From: Chelonoidis abingdonii
Taxonomy: Eukaryota > Chordata > Testudines > Testudinidae
Assembly (NCBI RefSeq): GCF_003597395.2
Contig: NC_133777.1
Span: forward strand, 12,376,185 to 12,440,184
DNA length: 64,000 nt
Reading direction: 5' to 3'
Both the position numbers and the translations under genes were made by a program. The notes beneath the pieces were generated by a model. It searched no databases, had not been told where the DNA came from, and saw nothing but the letters and a program-made list of their open reading frames with translations. Positions within the stretch are counted from its first letter, which is position 1; every line of letters starts with the position of its first letter. Positions 54,340 through 64,000 of the stretch are shown in pieces.

Positions 54340-56335
54340 AGCAGATGCTGTGCAAATCATTAATGGATCAAGCTCTGTGAAGAGATATAGACAGCCTCAG
54401 ACAATGGAAGCCTCAAAGTCATATATGATGGCCTGAAGAAAGCTCCAGGTCTCACTATCAACAAGGTTGCCCCTCTCAAATTACACAGAGATGAAATCAT
54501 TACAGATAAAAGCAAACAGTTTTCTTGTTGGGTTGAACTCTATTCAGAGCTATATGCACAAGAAAGAAACATCACCAGCAAATCACTGGACCAAATACCA
54601 ACTCTGCAGGTCGTGCCAGAGCTAGATGTAGAGCCCACTGTAGAAGAGCTAAGCAAGACCACTGATTTGCTATCAAGAGGCAAGGCTCCTGGAAAAGATG
54701 GCATCCCAGCAGAAATCCTCAAGTGCAGGAAAGACAGCTTATTACCGTATCTTCTTCAGCTGCTACTTAAGTGCTGGAAAGATGGTGAGGTACCACAAGA
54801 GATGCGCAACGCAAACATCATCACTTTGTATAAAAATAAAGGTGAAAAAGGCGACTGCAACAGCTACAGGGGTATCTCACTACTAAGTGTAGCAGGAAAA
54901 GGAAAAGCTTTCACGAAAGTCATCTTAGTCTGCCTACAACAGCTAGAGAATCGTGTCTACCCTGAATCACAGTGCAGATTCAGGGCTGGAAGATCAACTA
55001 TAGACATGATATTTTCTCTCCAACAACTCCAAGAAAAGTGCAGAGAGCAAAATTGACCATTGTACATCACCTTTGTGGATCTAACAAAAGCATTCAACAC
55101 AGTCAGCAGAGCAGGTCTATTTGCAATACTAGAAAAGATAGGATGTCCACCAACCCTGTTAAGTCTTATACTTTCTTTCCACAACAACATGAGAGCAACT
55201 GTCCAGCTTGACGGTTCCACTTCGGACAGTTTTGAGATGAAAAGCGGAGCAAAGCAAGGATGTGTTCTTGCTCCTACACTCTTTGGAATCTTCTTCTCAG
55301 TACTTTTGAATTCTGTGTTTAAGGACGTGAAAGATGGAGTGTATCTCCACACAAGATCAGATGGGAAACTCTTCAACCTGTCCCAGCTTAAGTCAAAGAC
55401 CAAAGTAAAAACGGTGCTAATCAGGGAACATCTGTTCACTGATGATGTGGCCCTCATAGCCCACAATGAAGATCTATTAGAAGAACTCATAGCCTGCCTT
55501 TCAAGTACCTGTCAGGCATTTGCTCTCACCATCAGCATCAAGAAAATGGTTGTATTAGGATGGGTGATTTCACAAGATCCTTCCATCTTTTAAATGCAAA
55601 CCAGCTAGAAGTAGTCCAAAAGTTCAGCTGTGTAGTTCGACAGTGACTACCAACCTCTCACTGGATGAAGAACTAAATGTTTGCATTGGAGAGGCTGCAA
55701 CCACCTTTAGCAGACTAACTGAAAGAGTATGGAACAACTCAAAGCTTACTATCAAGACCAAAAATGCTAGTGTACCAAGCTTGCATCCTCAACACTCCCA
55801 TGTATGGTGGGGAAACATGGACAACTTAGGCTCATCAGGAGAAAAGAGTGAACAGTTTCCACCTACATTGTTTACACTGCATACTCAACATAAAACGTCA
55901 AGATAAAGTCACCAATGGAGAGGTTCTTCAAAGGGCAAAAAGATGACTGCGCTGGCTGGGCCATTTGAGTAGGTTGGAAGATGGATGCATACCCAAGGAC
56001 ATGCTATATGGGGAGCTATCAGAGGGAGTAAGAACAACAGGATGTCCCAAGCTTCTCTATAAATACACATGCAAGTGAGATGTGAAGGAATTTGGAATTG
56101 ATCCTGAACAATGGGAAATCTTGGCAAGTGATCGTAACAAGTGGTGCCATTTTCTCCATCAGGGTATCAAAGTCTATGACAGGATCTGGCGCCTCCAGCT
56201 TGAGGAGAAAAGAGCTCGTAGGAAGCAAGCAGCTCCCAACCAAGATATATTTGCAATAACTGCCAAAGATTGTGCAAATCTTGGATTGGCCCATTCAGTC
56301 ATATGAGACATTGCAAACCATCTACATCATAGGCA
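54340..56335 (+). pseudogene. Non-LTR retrotransposon, reverse transcriptase to 3' end
   Basis: The + frame 54613-55593 reads as one reverse transcriptase with a single in-frame TGA (55054-55056). Blocks in order: 'GKAPGKDGIPAEIL', 'PQEMRNANIITLYKNKG', 'YRGISLLSVAGK', 'ESQCRFRAGRSTIDMIF', 'VDLTKAFNTVSR', 'GAKQGCVLAPTLFGIFFS' and FTDD at 55435-55446 (usually FADD or YADD). After 55593 the frame is lost; phrases such as 'GCPKLLYKY' and 'DPEQWE.LA.DR..W' continue to 56306. The Lys-Gly-rich 'LYKNKG' and the long domain after the Asp-Asp box fit a family seen in several aquatic vertebrates and invertebrates; I cannot name the clade. The 5' part and endonuclease are absent. Confidence 0.82.
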
Positions 56336-56339
56336 AACA

Positions 56340-56857
56340 ATCTCATAGACGAAAGGATGCCAACAAAAAAAATATGGATCAACTCGAGCAATTTACAAAT
56401 GCAAACAAGGCCTAAATTCATAATTAATCTTATTTTCAGTGAATAATTTCACCTAATCTAAAAATGAAACTTGATGAGCCACAATTCAGAGTCTCAAACT
56501 TTTTCTGTAGTGTGGACAACATGTTAAGAGTGACCGTCTTATAGTCCATCTCCCTCTTCTGATAGTGCTTAAAATTTTGGAATGCAGTTTCAAGAAATCC
56601 AGCAGTTGTCCCAGTAATTGATAATCTGGCCTACAACTAGAACCACATCAAACTCTCGGGGCTTAGATTCATAACTAAATCAACAAATCAAAGTTTCACT
56701 GTATAAACAGTTTCATTTTATTATGAATACCTACACAAAAAGCATAATTACATTAAGATTGTAATGATGTCAGAAGTAAACTTTATGACTTCAGTTATTA
56801 CTGATATTTGAAAGCCAAGAAATTTTTAAATGGTTGCCAAACACATTCTTAACTCTG

Positions 56858-56894
<37 letters not shown>

Positions 56895-57485
56895 TGCTAC
56901 TTAATCCACAGGTAGATGATTGGGATGCCCTTACACCCACACGTGGTACCTATTTCTGTATTTGTGCATGCTCTCTTTTCCTCTCCTCCATCCCTAGCGC
57001 GCCTGTTACTGTGGTATCTAGTCACCAGAATACAAGAATTAAAATGTATCAGTGTTCAGGTGAGGACTTTCTCCACTGCTGCTGCTTAGGTGAAGTTTTA
57101 TAGCACTTCCTATGTAGGAGAACTCTATGGCAAGGATGATAACACTTGATGGCCATTATGTTGCTGCCTCTGTTGAGAGAAGGCCTAAAACAGGAAGTAT
57201 ATCCTGTGTTGAGGTAAGAAACAAACTTATCCTGACCTTTTGTGTTAGGGAATTCTGTTACTGATGGCCCTCCGTCAAAAAACTCCCATCTCAACTCCAA
57301 AGGAAGTCAACGTCTTTGATTCTCGACACTGTTTCTTTCTCCTTCTTTTGTCTGTCTTCCCAAAACACATTTTCCTAGTCATTTGCCAAACTTTTAACAA
57401 TTACCAGTGACCACACTTAGTAGTCAAGCAGCTGGGGATTTTTAAAAGAAATAGTTTAATTTAAACAGTGGAATGGTCTTTATGT
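56340..57485. other. Intronic DNA with a (TC)n run
   Basis: AT-rich, no exon. A pure (TC)n of about 17 units spans 56858-56892. Confidence 0.55.
56858..56892. repeat. (TC)n microsatellite
   Basis: Uninterrupted TC run. Confidence 0.95.
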
Positions 57486-57489
57486 ATAT

Positions 57490-58675
57490 TTTGAGTGTAA
57501 TTGTCACAAACCTGGTAAAGCTCTTTCCTCTGGATATCACAGCACTAGGCTGCAACACTGTCTCTTTTCTTGGCCCCTCTTGCACGCTTCCTGGGCCCAG
57601 ACTCTGTCTGTTATCACTTCATGACAATGGGACTTCCTGCCTGGGTCAGCAGGGCCATGCACCCAGGACAAGTGCTGACCCCTCAAAGTTCCCAGTAGCT
57701 TTAGCACATCCTCTTTCAGAGCTCCAACTTTGTGGGAAATGTAAGTTTACAGTTAACCTCTCCAGGGACATGTGATAATGGAAACAAATAGAGACACAAG
57801 CATTGTAAGGGTTCCATAAACCAATAGCTCTTTATGTTAGCTAGCGTAAGAAATGTACAGATCTAGAAAAAATAATATACCTGTATACATTTCTCTGCCT
57901 CCATTTCCTCACCACTCTTGTGCATTCTTTGGGCTCAGGTCAGAGTCCTCTAGGACAGGGGTTCTCAGGAGAAATTTTTGGGTGGCCTCAGAGTGTGGCC
58001 ACTAACTCTTGCTGGTGGCTACTCTCATATTTTTTCCTAAAATACTTGTGGGTTGGAGCCTGAAGTCCTGTATCTAGATCCCGAAGCCCCACAGACGGGG
58101 CCCGGGGATGGAGCCCAAGGCTGTGTGGCTGGAGCCTGGGGCCTGCTGCCACATAGCCAGAGCCCAGGGCTGGAGCCTGAAGCCCCATGGCCAGAGCCTG
58201 CCGCTCCCCTCCCCAAAGCTGAAGAACAAAGCCTGAGCCCCACTGCCCCTGGGAAGGTGGGGAACTTACTGTCTGCCTGCTTCCAGTGTTGTGCTCCAGA
58301 TGTCTCCAAAGGGGGGCAGGTCCAACCCCTGCTGGTGGCCCTAGTAACCAACATGAAGGCGATGCATCTAGGAGCAACAGGGAGGGGCTGCTACTTTGCC
58401 ACTTCTCTGCCTACACACATACACACAATCACAGCCACAGCCCAGGAGGCTGTGGCTGCAAGAAAAGCTCCTGGTGGCCACATTTGAGAAACACTGTTCT
58501 AGGAGGCCAGTACCTTTTGCACATGGCTTCTCTTTTGAATCATGGAGTCTCTCTTTCCTCCGCATCCAGTCTCCTCTTCCTTTATCAGCTTGTCCTGTAG
58601 TTAAGAAAGGAGGGGGCACTCTGCTATGAAAGCATGCCCCTCTGTTCTCTCTAGCCCTAGCATCCTTTGTCTCTG
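57490..58675 (-). repeat. LTR-like repeat, copy 2, with a nested hAT element
   Basis: Ordered blocks shared with 41270-42530 (see there). The segment before 57955 and the segment after 58505 are continuous in the other copy, so the hAT element entered this repeat. A fold-back repeat follows directly at 58677. Confidence 0.45.
57956..58496. mobile_element. 541-bp hAT-type element
   Basis: The ends CAGGGGTTCTCA and 'tttgagaaacactg' are worn inverted copies. CTCTAGGA (57948-57955) and TTCTAGGA (58497-58504) agree at 7 of 8 bases. The terminus is the same as in the element at 40206-40425. The interior is GC-rich with 'ctggagcc' and 'gaagcccc' repeats and no transposase. Confidence 0.8.
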
Positions 58676-58676
58676 T

Positions 58677-59030
58677 AAAAACAACGAGGAGTCTAGTGTC
58701 ACCTTAAAGACTAACCGAATTATTTGGGCATAAGCTTTTGTGGGCAAAAAACCCCGCACTTCTCCAGATGCATGGAGTGAAAATTATAGATACAGGCATA
58801 AACATACTGGCACATGAAGAGAAGGGAGTTACATTACAAGTGGAGAAAGTTGGCCTTGTCAATAGTGGTTCTCCACTTGTAAGGTAACTCCCTTCTTTTC
58901 ATGTGCCAATATATTTATGTCTGTATCTAGAATTTTCACTCCACGTATCTGAAGAAGTGGGTTTTTTTACCCATGAAAGCTTATGCCGCCTTTAACGGTG
59001 CCACCAGACTCCTTGTCTGTTTTTGGGATA
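58677..59030. mobile_element. Fold-back interspersed repeat, copy 2
   Basis: Arms of about 150 bp face each other: 'gcataagcttttgtgggc' and 'gcccatgaaagcttatgc' type ends, 'atgcatggagtgaaaatt' against 'aattttcactccacgtat', and 'gagaagggagttac' against 'gtaactcccttctt'. It is the same family as 32073-32537. The middle differs between the copies. Confidence 0.75.
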
Positions 59031-59159
59031 TACACTAACAGGTGTACCCCTTGATTACTCTTCCCTTCCACCCCTCCGCCACCCCACTCCTTGCAGTCTC
59101 AGTGTTATGCTTGATCTTTTTCTTTGGGGATTTTCCACTCTTTTCCAAACCCCGACTAC

Positions 59160-59465
59160 TCTGGGATAATGTCTACACTACCTTTCGGACGAAGAAGGTT
59201 GATTGGCGGGTAGCGATCGGTTATCGCGGGATCGAATATATACATCTCATTAGACACGATATATCGACACGATATATCGATCCCCAAACGTGCTCCCGTC
59301 CACTCCGGAATTCCACCAGGGAGAGCGGCGATAGCGGAGTCGACAGGGGGAGCCGCGGTCTTCGATCCAACGAAATAAGATACTTCGACCTCAGCTACAC
59401 TATTCCCGTAGCTGAAGTTGCATATCTTACATCGACCCCGCCCCCTAGTGTAGACCAGGCCTCTT
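59160..59465. mobile_element. CpG-rich MITE with GTCTACACTA-type ends
   Basis: Left 'aatgtctacactacc' and right 'cctagtgtagaccagg' are inverted. CpG-rich phrases such as 'gtcgacagggggagccgcgg' and 'acctcagctacac...gtagctgaagt' match a turtle/crocodilian MITE that I recognise. A 13-bp tandem duplication GACACGATATATC lies at 59253-59278. The open frames of 133-152 codons inside it are incidental. Confidence 0.72.
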
Positions 59466-59469
59466 TTGC

Positions 59470-61770
59470 AGAGAAGTTGGAGAAAATTGGTTTTACTTAG
59501 GAGGATGTGGCCATCCCATTGTCCTAAGACACTCCCTATTTGAATGGGAGCCATCAAGGTTTAACTACCTTCTGTTGTCCTTGATCTGGGATTAGGGAGA
59601 TACTTGAACACAGCCTGGCAGAATATGACTGAATTCACAAATGATACAGCAATTTCATAATGTAAGTCAGAATTCGTAAGTTGTCCATAGACCAATCATC
59701 ACAGTAGTTATTAGTAAATACAGAAGTAAAAAGCTAAGCAGAATTTCTTTAAATAGTGGTTTGTACCCAATGCTAAGACCTTCTTTATTTAGAACTTGCA
59801 CAGCATTATTGTAAAATATTTCTAGTTAAGAGTGCATCCTTCCCCAAACTCTTAAATCACAATGTTTATCACAAAATACTTTTCAAAAACGTTTAAGACC
59901 ATATTATGTCATTTTCAGCATTATATTTAAGTGAAAATCCTGTATATTAAAAATATTCCAAAAATGTATCCATGTATGGGGGGAAAACTAATATTTTTTG
60001 CAATCAAGTTATAAGATTATGGAAAAGAACATATTATTAAAAATATGATGTTGAGGAAGATGGGAATTTAGGGGGGGGAAAAAAGCCGGAAAGTAGCCCA
60101 TGGGAGTGGGCATTGGAGTTCATCAGCTCTGCTGGAGACTTTCAAAGCTACTTCAGAGTCTCCAAAACTGAGGTTCATATTATCTTTAATGCTACTACAA
60201 AATTCACCGGAGCTGCTCCTCAAAGTATACTTCAATTTTGCAGTATTTGAGTGGCAGAGCTGGAAGTAATGAGATGAAGCTGTGCCATCTCAGATTCTCA
60301 GAACAAAGCAGAATTGGCAGTGCTTTGCAGTTGTCAGCTACCGTGGTTGGCTCAGTAGGTAGCTGTTTATTCTTAGCTCCTCGTTCTGTCATATCACTGA
60401 ATGATGGGAAGGAAGACTAAAAGGAAACCTAAAGCCAAGTATTAAAAGTTTAGAGTAACATGTCAATGTAAATAGTTTTGATAATGTCTTTGAAAAAACC
60501 ATGCCTAAATTATAAATCTAAATGAAGATTGTTCATGTTCTGAGATCCTATGTCTAGCTTATTAACATGTAGCAGAGGGTCAGACATGGTATTGAAACTC
60601 TGACAGCAGAACCAAAGACTAAGTTGTTGCTTTAAAAAAAAATCCCTTACTTGCTGTTGACAATTCTAAGTGAAAACAGCTCATTGGCAACAAATTTGTT
60701 AAATATAAACAAATAAAACATTTTAACCTGCTGTAAACATTCCCTATATAGCAAGGCACAGATGCAGCTAGTTTCATGGCCACAGACTGCCATGAATGTA
60801 GTCAATATTGCAGGCATGAAATTCACTGCTGGCCAAGGAGATGTGCATTTCTCTTGGAATGGTGTCTTGTGTTCTGCTGTAGGCAGCCCTGTCAAGCGTG
60901 TCTTAGGTGTGTGAATGGTGACCAGAATGGGTAACCAGGAAAAAAGTTTCAAGTGGAGTAGGGGGAATCTTTTAAAACCAGATGGAAATATATATTTTCA
61001 CTCTTATACCGTATCTATATTTTTGCTGTAAGTTTAAAAAAAAGTTTGATTTCTTTCTTTCTTTCCTTCCTTTTTCTACAAAAATCAAACCAATCCACTG
61101 GGCTACCATGGTGGATAATTATTAAAAAGCAAAATTAGCTGCTTCAGACAGCTGATTTCTTTACTTAAATTTCAGCTTTTTCCTACATCTGTAGAAATTG
61201 CTGTCAAATAGATTTTAATGGACATTTCAGTTCTATTTTGACTTGGCTATCAAAGAGCTGATCATAAATTCTTAAATCATATCCTGTATGTCATGGATTC
61301 TCATACTACTTTGTAGTGTGGACTACAACTTAATAGAAAAATTCTTGTGAACCCACTTCCTCTACCATTCACAACTGCACAAACAACCTCATTTCCCTAT
61401 TGTAGTCCTATAATATTTATGTTAACTACAGCAATTTCTTACATACCAAAGTAGTTTGGGGGAAGTTTTTAATGTGTTTTTAGCTTGAATGCAATTTAGC
61501 AGCTGGAAAAAAGTAGTAGAATCAGCACCAGGTGACCCAGTGAGCTCTATCTCAATAATGGGATCAAACTTTTCAGATAGAAGTGATTTTTTTTTTCTTT
61601 TTAAATGTTTACGGGATTCATTTAAGTGAAAGCATTGGTGTTTTTAGTCTGCCTACCTAAAAGCTTAGCAGGACTGACTTTATGTATTAGTTAACCAGTT
61701 TCAGAGATAAGGCCTTTATTTTGTCAAGGTACACTGAAGAAATTAGAAAACAAAAGTGAGCACTGTGTCT
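59470..61770. other. Intronic DNA, nothing recognised
   Basis: AT-rich, with short G and A runs near 60070. No exon, RNA gene or repeat recognised. Confidence 0.5.
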
Positions 61771-61771
61771 T

Positions 61772-62068
61772 AGGCTACATCTACACAGCAAATGGGTGTG
61801 ATTTCCCCCTTGTGTCCGATTATAAATAGCAGTGTAGCTGCAGTAGCATGCATAGTGCAGCAGAAGCATGGCTGAGGCCTTGTGTTGATTACTTATCCTC
61901 CAGGTTCAGGCGGGTTTGTAGTTAGCACGACTCAACTGTGCCTGCACTACCGCTACATGTGCTACTGTGACTACACTGCCATTTATACTCATGCTAGCTC
62001 AGTGAAAGCTAGTGTGAGTATGTGTACACAAGCAAAGGAGCCACATCTCCTAGTGTAGACATAGCCTA
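61772..62068. mobile_element. ~297-bp Harbinger-type MITE
   Basis: Left 'aggctacatctacacagc' and right 'agtgtagacatagccta' are inverted. Inner inverted words include 'tataaatagcagtgtagc' against 'gactacactgccatttata'. No coding sequence. The target duplication could not be fixed because the terminus itself ends in TA. Confidence 0.75.
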
Positions 62069-62641
62069 TATTTGTGGTCGCAATCGTGAAGGAAGCAACG
62101 CTTTTTAAGTTTGTAGTGTTGGGTTTTTAATTGAAAGTGAATGTAGTGTTTTTCAAAGGTGCCAGATGGACAGCATTGGAAACTGGCCTTCTAATTATCT
62201 ATAAACAGGTACAAAAGGCGATTGGAGACATTTCTTCACGCTCTCCCACTGCTCTTTCTCAGCCCTACGCTGGAGGGGAGCCACCTAAAGTTATGAGAAG
62301 ATAGTATGTTGTCCTTGCACATGCAGTTCTTGGTGTCTCTTCTGAGATTACTAAAAGACTGAGAGTGAGTGCCAACTCACAGGTTAGCATTTTTAATAAA
62401 GACAGCTCTCTACTGGCAGTGGACTGAGACCTCTGATTTTTCAAATAGGCCTGTGCACAGCTGTCAGAGGCAATTGCTTTAGTGACTTATCTATAGTTAT
62501 TCATCTCTCATTATGAATCTCCCACTAGACAACATATTTGGATGTGTCATTCATTTGTGCTGACCAGTCTTTTGATTGATCTCCTGATTTGGCATTTGCT
62601 AATACTGAACATATTCAAGAGACAGGTTTGTTAATGTAAGA

Positions 62642-62748
62642 CGAGATTTTCAAAAGCCCGTACATGATTTAGGAGCACAAGTCTCATTGATTTTTTTTTT
62701 TCCTGTGGGACTTGCTCCTAATTCATTGGGAACTTTTGAAATAGTACC
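62642..62748. repeat. Palindromic interspersed repeat
   Basis: 'gattttcaaaagcccgtaca' on the left is mirrored by 'gggaacttttgaaatagt' on the right, and 'aggagcacaagtctcattga' by 'cctgtgggacttgctccta'. A T-run sits at the centre. It is a common sauropsid fold-back repeat. Confidence 0.6.
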
Positions 62749-62749
62749 C

Positions 62750-63765
62750 TTAGTGGTAATACTCTATTTTTCTCATGTCTCCAGACGCTTCATCTAGGCC
62801 CCAATACAGCAAGGTATTTAAGCACCTGTAATGTATATAAATTTTATATACAGTGTTTGTGCAGCATCCACTTAGCATTTTAGCAATGCCTATGAAGTCC
62901 TTTCCAAAGATTGAATTATTTAGAATTTTGAATGGTTACCCTTGAAATTATATTTTAAATTTTTTTAATTTGATTTTTGATCATTTATACTCAGTGTTAT
63001 TTTTTACAGGGGAAATCTGTTCAGTCAAAGTACTCTCTTAAATGCATTTACATTTATAAAAAGCATTAATTAAAATTAAATGTAATCATTCTTAGAAATA
63101 GTTGCTAATGAGATTAATTTAAATTAAAGCAAAACTGTTTTTTGACAAAAGATAGGTCTGTCCAGTGACACAAAACATTGTTTGTTGCTCCTCGCACAAT
63201 TGGCAATACAAATATTGCAGTTAGAGTATGGGTTTAGTTTAGAATAATGATGTTTTAATATTGTTTTGTAATTTTACATTGTTTCTAAAGTCTCTAGAAT
63301 CTTGCTGCAGGTAAAAGTTCACTTCAAAATCAATAGCCGATGTAAAATACTGATAACTTTATTTTTGGTTCCTGCTATACGAGAGACTCGAATTTGAGTC
63401 CTAAACCCTGTCTCTCTTTCAAGGAGTTGAAGATTGGTAGGGGGAGTGAACTGGAAGTGAAGAGGAGGCATGTTTTCTTAAATGATCTAGTGTTTGGAAC
63501 ATTAATGGTCTCCAGTAGGAGATTTGACCTACTTTCCTTGGCTAAAGAGTAGGTCATTGTATTGTGGGACTGAAAGGTGATGTTGAGGAAGAAAATGGGA
63601 GAGCAACCCAGAGTACCCTTTTTCTCCCCCACAAAAGCACTTTATATTTAATGATAAGCACACCTTCCAACTTCAAAGAGGGGCAGGGGAAATCTGCTTT
63701 GCAAATTATTGTCCTTTCTGTAAATGGATAAACTCCTGAGACAAGTTGATCCTATATGTGATGGT
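62750..63765. other. Intronic DNA, nothing recognised
   Basis: AT-rich. An acceptor-like 'ttttttacag' at 63001-63010 is not followed by a plausible coding exon with a donor. Confidence 0.5.
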
Positions 63766-63767
63766 GT

Positions 63768-64000
63768 CAGTGGCGTATTATCACCTAGGCCAACAAATTT
63801 GCAGGGGTGGCAAATTAATAATAGCAACATTTTTGTGATCATGGCATCAGTGATGCCACGATTTACCAGTCATAGCGCATATTGAAACTGCCAATGACGG
63901 CAGACACCAGTTAGTAAACATACTCGTGAGAATCCTAAACGTTCATAATATGGCTGGAAGGAAGAATTTAAGTGGTTCTCAGTTTAAAAAAAAAAAAAAA
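63768..64000. repeat. Possible hAT element start, cut by the window end
   Basis: 'cagtggcgtattatcac' followed by 'ctaggccaacaaatttg' resembles a hAT terminus that I associate with turtles. The other end is not in the window. The last 14 bases are A. Confidence 0.35.

Noticed and set aside
59042..59557. 152-codon + frame and 133-codon - frame
   Set aside because: They lie over the CpG-rich MITE at 59160-59465 and differ in every respect from known proteins.
63011..63060. Possible exon after the acceptor-like 'ttttttacag'
   Set aside because: No donor at a suitable place and no resemblance to a known exon.
1..64000. CRISPR array, operon, phage or bacterial defence system
   Set aside because: The window is vertebrate DNA; there are no direct-repeat and spacer arrays, ribosome-binding-site-led gene runs or related proteins.

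Overview
The window is vertebrate nuclear DNA, most likely from a turtle. It shows split exons with GT-AG borders, CpG-island promoters, CR1 and L2-type LINE remnants, MIR-like SINEs, many hAT and PIF/Harbinger short elements, and several interspersed repeats I associate with chelonian genomes. The species call is inference from repeat content; a crocodilian is the main alternative. There are two assembly gaps (4410-4956 and 24412-24437). No prokaryotic-style gene, CRISPR array or tRNA/rRNA gene was seen.

Layout. 1-16.9 kb is intergenic and filled with decayed repeats: a gapped repeat at 4.3-5.1 kb, a hairpin MITE at 5.7 kb, LINE pieces at 8-10.7 kb, an LTR-like stretch carrying a hAT insertion at 11.7-13.2 kb, and a 950-bp Harbinger-type element at 15.5-16.5 kb. 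A ~70-bp minisatellite (16.95-17.5 kb) ends directly against a CpG-rich promoter.

17.5-30.1 kb is the + strand gene ZFAND2A (AIRAP), a stress-inducible protein with two AN1 zinc fingers. Six exons, five of them carrying nearly all the coding sequence, join in frame to 176 residues. The promoter has a heat-shock core and three antioxidant-response-like motifs. Intron 3 carries a 1.27-kb hAT-type element. Intron 5 carries a full-length but dead Ty3/gypsy retrotransposon (24106-29708, minus strand) whose integrase lies before the reverse transcriptase, as in the Gmr1-like group.

33.6-34.6 kb is a second CpG island with a perfect CRE and CCAAT boxes. A Lys-rich coding exon follows at 36249-36378. 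From its composition and its position downstream of ZFAND2A on the same strand (the order I recall from human 7p22.3) I assign it to the C7orf50 orthologue. The rest of the window, 36.4-64 kb, would be its first long coding intron. That stretch holds hAT MITEs, a decayed two-gene Harbinger transposon (45.99-50.03 kb), a CR1 3' end split by a hAT element with a perfect target duplication (51.0-51.9 kb), a non-LTR retrotransposon with a single in-frame stop in its main RT block (54.3-56.3 kb), two copies of one LTR-like family (41.3-42.5 and 57.5-58.7 kb), and fold-back repeats.

The two genes are not known to act together. ZFAND2A links arsenite or heat stress to the proteasome; C7orf50 is a poorly characterised, probably nucleolar basic protein. 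The most interesting observations are the stop codon that overlaps the ZFAND2A exon 4 splice donor, with an AATAAA upstream of the next exon; the stress-element cluster in its promoter; the IN-before-RT gypsy element; and a 25-bp inversion that distinguishes its two LTRs.
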